From NCBI GenBank assembly GCA_016801885.1, contig CM028895.1:14340001-14404000 (forward strand): DNA of 64,000 bases, written 5' to 3'. A program made the position numbers and the translations under genes. Origin of the DNA: Toxotes chatareus (lineage: Eukaryota; Chordata; Actinopteri; Toxotidae). Of the stretch, positions 13,266-25,073 are shown piece after piece (position 1 is the first letter of the stretch; each line of letters begins with the position of its first letter). The notes beneath the pieces were generated by a model. That model did no database searches, had not been told where the DNA came from, and saw only the letters and a list, made by a program, of their open reading frames with translations.

Positions 13266-14369
13266 CTGGGACGCAAATGAAGGAGCGATAGACAGATACA
13301 GTGAGAAAAAGAAAGAGAGAGACAGACAGACAGATCATGAGTTAATAAAAAAAAAATCGACACAAAACAAGTGAACAAGCCCGTATAGGTTTCAAGGACA
13401 GAACATATGCTACATGAACACACACAATATCAGTATTCCTCTTTCCTGTGGTCACAAAAAGATGCTGAATTCACGAAGCATAACTGCTGTACCTGGCCCT
13501 CAGGGGCCTCTTCCAAAAATATCCTCTCAGGAGAGGTAGAATAACTACATACAAAAACATTTATCAATCCACAAGACAAGTAAAACACAGATGTAAAGAA
13601 CCTGGAGGTTAGACAGAAAAAGGCTCAGGTTTTGTTTTGACAGAGGAAAATGCATCCTGATGACCGAGCCATAAAATAAGAAAGCTGTATGAGGGTTTTT
13701 ATTGAGATTCACTGTTTTAATATTTCATACCAGGGGGAAATAGTAAAAACATTTCCTTTTCTTTTAGCCAAGGAAAGACCCCCAGCAGATTGTGGGGTAT
13801 AACAAATGATCTTTACATTCACAGCAATGTAAGTCCTTTGTGTATAAAGGGAAGAAAGCGGTGCATTCTTCACCTCTCAAACTGTGTCGTTATAAGCTAT
13901 ACAGGACTCATTTAGGAAAGAAATACAGCTGTAGTCATTTTGTTATTTAATGCACCAGTTTCACTTTAACAAAAAACACTATAGAAAAATCAACTCATTG
14001 AGTTTCTGGTCAGATCTTTCCAGTCCTAAAGCACGAGCCTCCCATGCGTTCTCTTGCAACGGAGATGTGGGCTCTGTACATCAGTTAGTGTGATTTAAAC
14101 TAAGTAACGACTTATAAAGTGACAAGATATTTGGCTAACCTTAGTCTAGAGTGCAAAGACATTTATGAACATTTCTTGAAAGCAGAAACAAATCAATCAC
14201 CACAGACATTAAATCTGATTTTTTTGGCTCCTAACCACAATCTCTTGGTTGCACAGTTACTGGAAGCTCATCAGCAGGAGTTTTAAAAAATATTTTACAC
14301 CACAACACAGCCTTCCTCCACTACATCTCTAAACACATAACTTATTCAGCCTCAGAGTACAATGTTTTA

Positions 14370-14400
14370 AGCATACAGCAGGCAGACATTGCTGTATGCT
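14370..14400. repeat. Perfect inverted repeat, 11-bp arms
   Basis: Arms agcatacagca (14,370-14,380) and tgctgtatgct (14,390-14,400), spacer of nine bases. Confidence 0.9.
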
Positions 14401-15394
14401 CTAAAAACAGACAAAAATCAAAACCATGCAATTCTAGGACTATTTTTTAAAGTTTTAGAATGTTTATCTTAGCTTTGGGCATGATAAACAAAAATTTGCC
14501 TATGTGACATGCAGTGAGACATCTCCTACATAGCTATAATGGGAACAACTGCTGCGAAAGATGCTGAGATACCACATCCCTCACCAGTGGGCTCACTACA
14601 GTCTTACTGTAAGGGAGCCGTAATACGCACGGGATAAGCAGACAAAGCAGGATGAGGGAACATGGGGGTGCGCCACATCATCAGAGGATAACCCCGGGTG
14701 GGACTGGACAACACAGGTTGAGCACATCTGACAGTTGAAAAGTATCACAGGGTGGAATTTTCCACTAAGTCTACTTTTATCTCACACTTGGCCTGAAACG
14801 GTCTGGATGTGCACTGTATTCCTCCTCAAACACGAAAAGAAAGATCAGGCTTGATTCATGTGACACACCTGCACGTGTATCATCACGTAAGATATCCAGG
14901 CTCAGGGAGGGGAGGGGGTCCTGACAGGAAACTGTAATATTGTTGATGACACCAGCCAAATATAGGCTCGCCTTACGTCAGCCTCAAATGTGTCAGGCAA
15001 AACTGAGAGGGAGAAGTGCACTTGAGAACGTGACATGCTATGTATAGTCTAATTGCTCAGCCAGTATTAAGTCATTATGGGAATACTCTGAGGTGTAATT
15101 CAATCGTGATTAGGTAGTCTTTCAACTTATAGGGCTAAGATTCCTTTGTGATAACAATTACATACTGTATATACAGAAAATCACATACAACACAACAATC
15201 ATATACTTTCCAACTGGCATGGATGTAATCCCAAAGATATTCTGAAGTTGTGATTTATTAATGTCTTCACTATAAGTTTTACTGGTGTAAATATCCACCT
15301 GAATGTCTGTGTGTGCGTGTAAGCACCCTGCAGATAGTGCAAGGATTGAAATCCCACATTTCATGCAGAAACCACCCTTTTTCCTCCCAGGGAT

Positions 15395-15790
15395 AAACAG
15401 AGGGGAGCTGGATGCTGATGGGTGAGATGACAAAGATGGAGACAGAGGAGGGGCGATACAGAAAGAGAAAGAAATCGAGACAAACAGAAATACAGTGTTA
15501 GAGAAAGATGAGGGGAGAGAAAGCGATAAAGCCACAGGGAAAATGAACAATCAAAGAGACAAATAAGCGAGAGGTAGCAGAAAATAACAGTGCACTAAAA
15601 GCAAGAGCCAGATATAAAGCCGGCACAAAGAGGTGAGAAACGGAACGATGGAATATAGTGATGAGAGATGAGGAGAGAGCGCCAGGGGTGGGCAGAGAGA
15701 GATGGACGAGCGAAACAGCTGTGCGTGACAGAGGCTGGCTGGAGAGGCTGGGGGGACAGGGTGGTGAGTACAGCAGGAGGGATGTCTGCT
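15395..15790. repeat. Purine-rich low-complexity tract
   Basis: The plus strand is mostly A and G (gagacagaggagggg-type sequence). Similar shorter tracts occur near 3,825-4,110, 33,180-33,480, 50,565-50,650 and 55,490-55,540. Few stop codons fall on the pyrimidine strand, which explains several overlapping minus-strand open frames here. Confidence 0.75.
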
Positions 15791-18083
15791 TTTGATGTGG
15801 GGAACACAGATCAGAGACAACATCAACAGCGGCTACAGAAAACTGCTGGCTAGGTGGGCTACAGTCCACCCCCGGCATGACAAATGCAGATGAAGCAAGG
15901 GTTTAGAGATGTCTGTAGGCCGTCATTACGAGAACACAGAGTGATTCAGAAAGACTACACAATTATACAGTGGCTAATAAGAGCTAATCTCACCCCGACA
16001 TGCAGGTTCATTAATTGATGGAATTACTCTTGATACAGTGGGTGGACCCACCAGAATATCTGAAAGCATACTACAATAACTCCTTTCATTTGTTGCAAAG
16101 ATTAGCATATTTTTGGTGCCAAATACGTCACAGCGCTACAGGAGATGTAGCTGCCAGGCCAGGTCAAAAAAAAAGGGGGGGGGCAATTTCATCAAACTCA
16201 GCCCTCCACCATCTGTGGTGTCCTACCAGGGGACCATAACACAGACACACACATCCTGTCAGGGGAATGAAAACACAGATGCACACTTCCTGTGGAGATT
16301 AAGAACTGAGGGCAGGCAGGGCGCCAATAACACAACTCACAGAGAGACAGAGAGAAGGCTAGTATAAATAGGCTGCACCCTGTCCAGATTTCTTAATAAT
16401 ACTAAACCCAATCTCAAAGAAATGTTATATGTTCCCAAATCAAAACTATTCAGATAGGACAAATCACATATCTAATTTGGACTAACTGGGTTGTGCTGTC
16501 CTGTCTGATGTTAGCCTAGATCTTGCCACTTGCAACAGTATGCATTAGATAACATTTTCCTCAGCAGGATGAAATCTGTCCAATAGCAGAACGGCACGCT
16601 GAGGTTCTGTAAGGCCGTGCCAGCGCGCACACTGGGCCTCTGAGCTCCTGGACGTGTGAATGTGCACGTGAGGAGCCGAGGGAAGCTGAAGGAAGCGAGT
16701 GAGGTCCGAGCCCCCTGTCCAACCCCTGACAATGAGATAATTACGATAGATAGGAGCCCCGTGAGGCACACTGTTCCCAGCCTCCTCATCTAAAATGGCA
16801 GCTAGGGTAACACCCAGCGGTCCCACACCTCATAAACTAAAATTAGGCTACAGCTACATCAGTCAGCCAGCGGTGGAAGGGTTGACTGGGGACACACTCA
16901 AACGGACACAAGTGAACAACACACACGGAGTGGCACATATGACATGGCTGAGACAATAACCAAAATCATCCTTTAGCGCATTATCCACAACAAGTATTAA
17001 GCAAAGGGGTTCAACATTAACAATAAACCATTTTGCAGCTCAGTCTAAGTGAAACTACAGGAAATTGAGTGGGAAAACAAGCCTTTTCGTAAGGCCTGTT
17101 TTTACACTTCATTTGATCTTACAGCACACATCATCACCTGATGTTTTTAATGTGCATTCATGTAAAATCTGACCCCATCCAATCCATCTGAGCTCATGTT
17201 TTGGAAAATACTGCAGCAGACATGAGGATCACCAAAGGCTTATAAAAGTACTTCGCCTCTGCAAAATGTCAAAATCATCTGGATTTACAAGAGAATCACA
17301 GGAGTTTCATTTTCAAATAAACCAGATAAGTTCTTATTCAGATTCTCAGAAACCTGAATTGGCTAAAGGTTGGAGAAGCAAGTATGCAACTGGAAGGTTT
17401 GCCAGATCTCAGACGGGTAGGATTAAATCTGGGTGGGAAAAGTGAGAAAGCAGCACTTGCCCCTCCCTCATCGACACCACTGTGGCGCCCACCGTCTTCT
17501 CCTTTTGTTGCCTCAGAAGTAGGAAAAACAGTGTTTCTACTCTCAGCATCAGACTCAATGTAAAACAGCTGGTAGGACTTAGAGCAAAAGATAAATGTCA
17601 TGTATACGGTGGTCCTCATCTTGCAACTTGACAATGATTCCTCAGGTGCTCACCATCTGACCATATATGGCCTAACTAAAAAATCCTGAAGTTATGTCAT
17701 AGATCAAGGCTGGACCATGTGCTATTTGCTTTACTTGTGTACATATGTATTAGGGCTTTGTATCTTTCAGGACTGACACAGAATAACCTGGCAGGAGAAG
17801 TGAAAGGCGATCAAAGGCAAGGCTGCCTATTTTTACAGTGTAGCATTAAACACAATTTTGGAACTGTTAAGTGTATTTTATTTTATTTCTACTTTTGACA
17901 GAGCTGGACTAACTCTTTCTCTCCACTTTATTTTAGTGCTTTGCTATGCCACACATTTCCTGGATCTCTGTACTAAGCACAGAGATGAAATGGTATCGAC
18001 CATGGGTATGAAAACAAGCATATTTCCCAAAACATTATACTTTAAAGTGCTTTGCAAAGTGGCATCTTGAGACAGACAAATAC

Positions 18084-18107
18084 ATATGATGTATAAGTAC
18101 ATCATAT
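18084..18107. repeat. Perfect inverted repeat, 10-bp arms
   Basis: Arms atatgatgta (18,084-18,093) and tacatcatat (18,098-18,107), spacer taag. Confidence 0.88.
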
Positions 18108-21100
18108 TATTTTTCTACCCATAATGCCAGACTGCAGGCTAACATCCCTGCCATTTAATAAACTGCAACATTCAACTCATAACCTCCACTTCACTCAGGA
18201 CCATGCTGGTAACACAGCAATGCTGCAACCCATTAGTATTGCTAGTTTAACATCCTTTAAGACCATTATGGGCAGATGTGTTTCAAACTGTATTTTCCTA
18301 TCTGTGGCTGTCAGAGCATTAAGGTAGAAAATGGCTAATTAGTGCTAGTGATGTTTACCTGTATTGATTCACCTGACCATTATGAAATAAGATGGAAATA
18401 TTTTCACTCCAAACCTAGAACTGCAGCTCGGACTTACAAGAGACATAACATGTTGTCCTCCCTCCTCCAATGCAGTTTCCTTTACCTCCTGGGGCTAAAG
18501 GACAGCAGTTTTTGGTATACAAACGCTGGGTCCACCTGCTGTTTCCATGGCATTAATGAGCAGGTGAAGCCAGGTGAGGAGTATCATGTCTAATTGCCAT
18601 CAGTGTGTAACTCTACTCCAGTAACAAAGAGGATGTGTGGATTAGAAGTAAAGACGTGTTTAAAAGCCCTGTGTGCTCACACAGGCATTTTCAGTTACTC
18701 TGACTCATTAGATCTTTTTTCCAAGTTGAATGTGAGAGTGAGTGCTATTTCAAAGAAGACAGAGGGTGGATATGTTGTTCCACCCTAGATGTAAATAAAG
18801 AGCTGTGCATACATAGCAACACGGTTTAAAGAAAAGACACAATCAACTAAAACAAGTGAAAACAGCCATGTATGTGTATACGACAGGTATACACACCTGC
18901 CCCTTTAGGAGGATGTCATACAAAGCAGCAATGTAGGCAAGAGCCTATGAAAGGTGGTGTTTAATATCAAAAATACAGAGGCAAAAAAACAAGTCCTGGC
19001 AATTTTAACAAAAAAATAGCATCAAGCTGATGAAAAGCCCCCACGGCTTCACAGCAAGCTTCAACCTACTCTCTCCTACTACTGATCAGTGGCTGGCATT
19101 TCACTTTGTCAGCCTCACCAGCTGGAACCTACCACCTGCTCTGGTCTGCACAGGGTGAGCTAGACAAATACACAGCATTCAAAGAGCACACGATGACAAA
19201 AGAACACTAATTTAAGTTTTTTCAGATACTGTTCAGAGTGCAGTTTATCTATGGGGACTCATTTGCACCTATGAGTGCACCAGTTTTAACTAAACATAAT
19301 TTGCTGCTATCTCACCTCACCCATCCTCCCCCAACTTGACAGTGCCCAGTCACTAACTGATTAGAGCACCTAATAATGCACACCTGCTATCAATACCTCT
19401 GATTGAGCTACACCAGCATCACATACACAGAAAACACATACACACACAATAAACATGATAAAAGACCACCGTAGCACTAACAGAGCATAACTATGTAAAA
19501 CAAAAGTATAACTAAACAACAAAATAAACTTGATTTCTGTTATGTGTAAAACCTGACTGACAAACTGGCAGATTAAGTGAAACACACACACACACACACT
19601 TTGTTAGTGCTTATAAACAGGGCTTAGAGAAAAAGGAAAGAAGCCACATTTTCACTGTAAGATTAAAGATTTGTTCATCGTTGAAAAACAATACAGGGAA
19701 TCTGTGATACATGTGCATACTGCCTGATTATATTATTTTCACTTGCCTTGGATTCTAGGAACTTAGAAGAGCGTCAGGAGAATTAGGTTTGTTTAAACAA
19801 CAGCCAAGCTTTGTGTACATACTCTGCACACACACACACACACACACAGTAATGTAGTACAGTTTTCAAATACAACTACGGTTCCACACCCACGCTGCTT
19901 GGTTGGTTTTAAAATAAAACAAATCATAAAGGTGCAAGTCAAACACGTCTGGCATGACAGTAGCATAGTCCCTAATTTTAACGTTTTAAGCTTGGCCTTA
20001 TGCACAACTCTGTTTTATTGCATGTGTACATATACAGTCACATTACTGCCACACTGGTCTCTAATCTGAAGTGTCCATATGACAAAGTGTCATCATGTCC
20101 TCTTATCTGTTTGTCTAGGATATTTACCTTATCTTGCATCGACGAGAGTGTGGAGGTGAAGACAGGTAAAACATCCCTCTAATCTTCCTGCTTACAGAAT
20201 TCTCCTAACTTCATAACGACATATCAGTCTAGATAGATGTGCTTCTGTTTTTGCAGTATACCGATACAGAGACACAACTGAAAATACTAAAAAGTATTTG
20301 GCTTTTTCATCGCACACAACACCCATATATGCAGCCTGCTGAGTGGCAAAGAAAGACACAGACGTGGAACATTTCCTGTGCGGACCCCCTTCAACGAAAC
20401 CATCAATCTTCCTCTCTCACTATTAGGGTCAGAGCAGCCCTCGAGGCTGAAGCCATCTTAGGACACACACATCTACTGACTCACCTACATTGACTCTGTG
20501 CAAAACAAATCCACTGCCACAAAGAACTACTTTCTTCATGCCCATCATGTTCAAGAATTGAACTGTCACACAACTGCCAAAGATGGGAACCTGTTTGCTT
20601 TGTAGCTCTGACAATCACCTTGTAAGACAGTTAACTTAAAAACAGCAGTCTGTCAGTCACTCTCTCAATTACTCAAGTTAAAAAAAAATCAAAATTCAGA
20701 ACTGCACAATATAACTGGCATTTTACTGCTGATGCTAGATTTTGTTCTCAGCAGAAGGTCACTCATTCCTGTGCCTTAAGTTTTAGAGCGCCTTTTCATT
20801 TTTGAATGCAATAACCGCACATCCACTATGTGCTGACAGTACAAATGACCATTACTTGCTTCATGACCCAGTACTATCAAATGGAAATAAAATTATAAGT
20901 AATACATTCATAATTCTGCTGCATGACATCATATTGCAATTTAAAGTGCATCTTAGGAATGAAAAATTAAACACCACTTTGGCACCACAATTTGGAAAGA
21001 AAGCTATGATGCAAGTGACTGTTCCCTACTCCCGCTGTTTTTGGATGAGGGGAGAAAGACAGAGCACGGTTTGGAGAGAGCATGAGAACAGGGAGGAGAC

Positions 21101-21770
21101 TGAACTTTATTTTGTTTCAAGATTTTTCAATGAACTGCATGTCCAGGTTATGGATGTCAAGCATAAATCAGGAGAATAAACTATACTCAGCCAGTCTGAT
21201 GTGTGCAGAAACACAGATGTCTGTGTGGTTGTTTTACAGCAGCCGGGTGTTTGGTGCACATTACTTAATAAGGTAACCACAGAGCTACCTGCCACAGCCA
21301 GTTTCCACTAAGATAAGAACACTTTGCCTTGCTCTGCCTCATCTATATGCATCGTTCATCTCATTCCACCTCGTCGACTGCATGAATGCATAAATACCAA
21401 AGACAAAGTTCAGCTTAAGGTCTGAAAATTACCGGCATATCACTGTGCTACTGCACAAGTCCCTGTTAAGAGAACAGAGCCCCTCGTGTGCACACATGCA
21501 GTAGGGTGCGAGCAAAGGGGAGGAAATGAGAAGAGGCCCAGAGACCAGAGGCATCCCAGCACACTGGTCTTGAGGGGTCATATTTAGGTGAAACCTCAGC
21601 GGCCATGTTGTGTTGTGCTGTAATGTAAATGCGACCATCTGTCAGAACAACAGAGGTTGGAAACAGTAACATCCTACCTCTACAACTGCCCTTTTAAATT
21701 TTAGCTACAATATATCAGAAAGGTTATAGGACACAGTTTGAGGTTTAAACTATTAGCTCATCCACACATA

Positions 21771-21850
21771 CAGTTTGTGGCATTACCGTGTTGGACTGAA
21801 ATGTTTTGTTCCCAAAACATTTCAATCCAACACGGTAATGCCACAAACTG
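21771..21850. repeat. Near-perfect inverted repeat, 38-bp arms, 4-base loop
   Basis: Left arm 21,771-21,808 begins cagtttgtggcattaccgtg; right arm 21,813-21,850 ends cacggtaatgccacaaactg; the spacer is ttcc. One position differs (C at 21,796 against A at 21,825). In RNA copied from the minus strand, the plcb4 direction, that pair becomes G-U and the loop reads GGAA, so the stem would be fully paired with a GNRA-type loop. No target-site duplication is evident at the ends. Confidence 0.95.
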
Positions 21851-23107
21851 TTGTCTGAAAGTTTTGTTGAATCAACACCTTTCTCAAATGGTTCAAATAA
21901 AGGTTGGATAAAAGCTTGGAGTATTGATTTCAGGGCTTTTGTTATGTATTACATTGAAAAGGTGCACATAATATTATGTCCATGATACTGTGGCATGTTT
22001 CCAGTATTCACACTAAAAGGAAGAGCAAGAGAGAGAAAAAAAAACTGACCTCAGGTCAACTGGTTTAGTTAAACAGTCTATGTTATGACCTCTGGCAAGA
22101 CAACCACCAACCAGGATACACTGAAAAAAAAAAAAAAAGGACACACATGCACAATATCCTGGAAGCAAACTTCAACAGGCTGCCGCTCTGAGGTGACATT
22201 CATTCAAGATCGCAGACACACCACAACATTGTGCTGGTGACAGGCTTGTTCCATTGCATTACCATGGATTAGATTAAACTCTGCCCTATCAAACAGAATC
22301 CAGTTCGCAGAAGGGTGTATGTTTGCCCATTCAATTCAATGAGAGCCATTAGCAAGGAATAAAGTGATTTATAACTGCACCAAGACCTCTGTTTTCTGAG
22401 CAAACAGCACATATGGCAGTGAAATCAATGTTGCCATCGCCTGCATCTGTTTTTACATTTCATTTAGTCACTTAACAGACGGGTGGTGTAGAGGGGACGG
22501 TGATCGCTGAGTAAACAGGTACTTACCTTAACAAGGATGGAGATCCTGTATGCCTGCGTATGACCTGTGTAAGATCTCCGATTTCACTGACTATTGCTTC
22601 TCTCCATGCTCAACTGAAGCCTAATCTAGCAAGCCAACTTGTGGCCAACATGTTACTACACAAAAACCTGGCATGCAGTGAACAGTCTGAGAGATAAGAG
22701 CTGCAGGATGCGTGAGTAGAGTGAAAGGAAAAGCTGAATGGTGAAACCAACCGATAATCAGTACTGAAATTCTCTGAAATTCCCTTTTTCGCTTGTTTCA
22801 ATTGCTCCACCTTTGGACTCCACTTTGCTCACTGACTGTTGAGTGTCAGCTGAGGACCCTTTCTGTGGACCCTCCAGCAGTGTGTGACTTTGTGCGTGTG
22901 GCTGCACATCTATGTCTGTGTATGTGTCTCCATGTTTGTCTATGTCCGAGCATGTTTGTGCTTCTAAGTAAGTTTGTGTTTGTCAACCCATATGTGTTTA
23001 AGTTTGTTTTCTTTAGCCCACTTTGTCCTCTTAGTCCCAAGAGTAACTAACAGGAAGGTATTTAACTTTTATTCAAAGGATCGTGTTAGCTAACAGGTTA
23101 GATATGT

Positions 23108-23140
23108 AGAGTTGTGATGAGGAGACGTCATCACAACTCT
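23108..23140. repeat. Perfect inverted repeat, 13-bp arms
   Basis: Arms agagttgtgatga (23,108-23,120) and tcatcacaactct (23,128-23,140) with spacer ggagacg. Confidence 0.93.
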
Positions 23141-23440
23141 GGCACATTCAAAATCTTGAAAGAACATTTTTTTCTTACGTCAACAACTGAGAAAAACAAG
23201 ACTCAGTGGCCTCCCTTTAACTTATTAAAGGCTCCTTGCAGACTTCATTAAAACATGAGTGGATTGCACACAAATCCATCGCAGATGGCACTCGTGTTTA
23301 TTGTAAATTAACCTGGGAGACACTTCTTCACAGTGAAGAGGTCTGCCGCCTGAAAGGTTTGTTTTTGTCCCGTGACTCATCATAAAGACAAGAAATATTG
23401 CAAATGGCTCATGTTTCCTTTGAAAAACGCTACCACAGAA

Positions 23441-23612
23441 ATGCCCTTGAGCAAGGCACACAACACAAGTTAAACAACTGCTTCAGTAGAGCTGTTAATT
23501 GCTGGCAAACTGTAGACTGTGTCAGTGTATGAGGCAGCACCCATGTGTGAACGTGTCAAACTGGCAGAAAACAGCGAGTGAGCATTCTGGTAAATCATGT
23601 ATGGTGTAAACC
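23441..23612 (+). mobile_element. Decayed teleost SINE-like repeat, copy 1
   Basis: Contains atgcccttgagcaaggcac and, further on, cttcagtagagctgttaatt and a gtgtatgaggcagcac-type stretch. The 'ccttgagcaaggcac' phrase is a hallmark of a very common teleost interspersed repeat. It shares phrases in the same order with the copy at 49,265. Confidence 0.45.
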
Positions 23613-24719
23613 TTAACACAATGGATTATGGGAAAACTGCAGGTGAGGAGTGTTCAGTGCTTTTTTTTTTTTTTTTTTAACTTTTACACTTCACTCTTTC
23701 AGGTTGAGCAGTGTATTAGCAATGCCAGATATAAAGTAACTGCTAGTTAACAGTCAGTTGGCTAATATATACTTTTCTTGTGAAGTATGTACAAAACTCT
23801 GTAATCACCATTTGTTTCTCTGGGACTGTGGATGAGGAAGTATCATGCTGTTGAATGGAAGAATGTCTTTTTCCAAGCCAAATGACCCTCTTCTAACCTC
23901 TTTCTTGCCTTTTATAGTTGTGGATCATCCTGCTCACTCAAGCTCCTTGGTCCCGGGTTATGTAATTGACTCGAGCCTGGGATGGAAACTGGATGTCTTT
24001 CAGTCACACACACTGACTAGAGTGCCCAACTGTGGTCCGACAGAAGATATTGGCCAATGCAAGCACTTTAGTGTTATTTCCTGAACCTGATGAAGGTCCA
24101 CAAGCCCAACAGTGGTTAGGGTAGGGACACCCGATGGACTGTCTTCAACTAAATACATTTTCTGTCAAACTTGTGTTCTGCACATATATACTTTTTATTT
24201 TTCTACATACATAAATTTTTTGTACATATATGAAATATATGCTTTCTCTATGTTCTTGTAGAGACTATGTCCATGTCACCTCACCATGTGACCAGCATCA
24301 TGTATTTTTGTCTGATAAAGAGCGGCGGTGCTCGAAATGTCACCAGGTTTTTCGTGGAATCAATTGGAGCCCTGTAGTGTATAAGCCCTTTGTTTTTTAT
24401 TTTTTCCTCCTTTTCAGCCAAGCACTCGCCCTTTTTGTTTTTTACTTCAATGTGCATGTACATGTCTAGTTTGCATATACAAGCATGTATAAATAACATT
24501 CATAATGTCAGTACCAATAAGACTTTCACACATTCAAATCGAGCAGTAGGATCTCCCTCCCATAAAAACACAGCCTCTTTGTCAGGTCAGTGGCTAAGGT
24601 GCATCCCTAGTAAACAGCAGATGAGGATGTGAATTAGTTCATAAAACACACACCCATAATGGGACACACACAGTGTGCCTATATTAGGCACCTAATTTTC
24701 TTAAGAATCTTCCAGTATT

Positions 24720-24900
24720 CTAAGTGCACTATCTTGCTCTTCTTTTGTATTATTTATTTCTTGGTTATTTTATTTCTTATTTTATTGTATTATTTTAACC
24801 TTAAGCTTGACTCTGGGGAGGGATGCACAAGAATTCCAATGCACATGTACTGCAGTGTATCTGTGCAAATGGCAAATAAAACTCTATTCTATTCTATTCA
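24720..24900 (+). mobile_element. LINE-like 3' tail fragment
   Basis: T-rich lead sequence, then gggatgcacaagaattcca, ctgtgcaaatggcaaataaa and a terminal (CTATT)n run (tctattctattctattc, about 24,882-24,899). A terminal AATAAA followed by a short pentamer repeat is the typical end of many teleost LINE-type retroposons. Only the tail is recognisable, and no reverse transcriptase frame is present. Confidence 0.45.
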
Positions 24901-25049
24901 CACATCCACATACTCAAAGAGCTCTATATATAGTCATCCACATCCACCCTCTCCCAAATTGAGTTACACAGAGAATTTAACACATGGCCTAATGGACGGA
25001 GCATCCACCTAATAAATGATGGCCTGAAGCCCAAATGATGGATATTAGT

Positions 25050-25073
25050 TTGTGTGTGTGTGTGTGTGTGTGT
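25050..25073. repeat. (TG)12 microsatellite
   Basis: Uninterrupted TG tract; a similar GT tract lies at 25,254-25,276. Confidence 0.9.

Noticed and set aside
15158..15878. Overlapping Ser/Leu/Pro-rich minus-strand frames
   Set aside because: They come from the pyrimidine strand of a purine-rich tract, which has few stop codons.
22528..22640. Strong donor (AAG/GTAAGT on the minus strand) as the end of an alternative plcb4 first exon
   Set aside because: No convincing acceptor or promoter signal is seen on its upstream side; an isolated donor is weak evidence.
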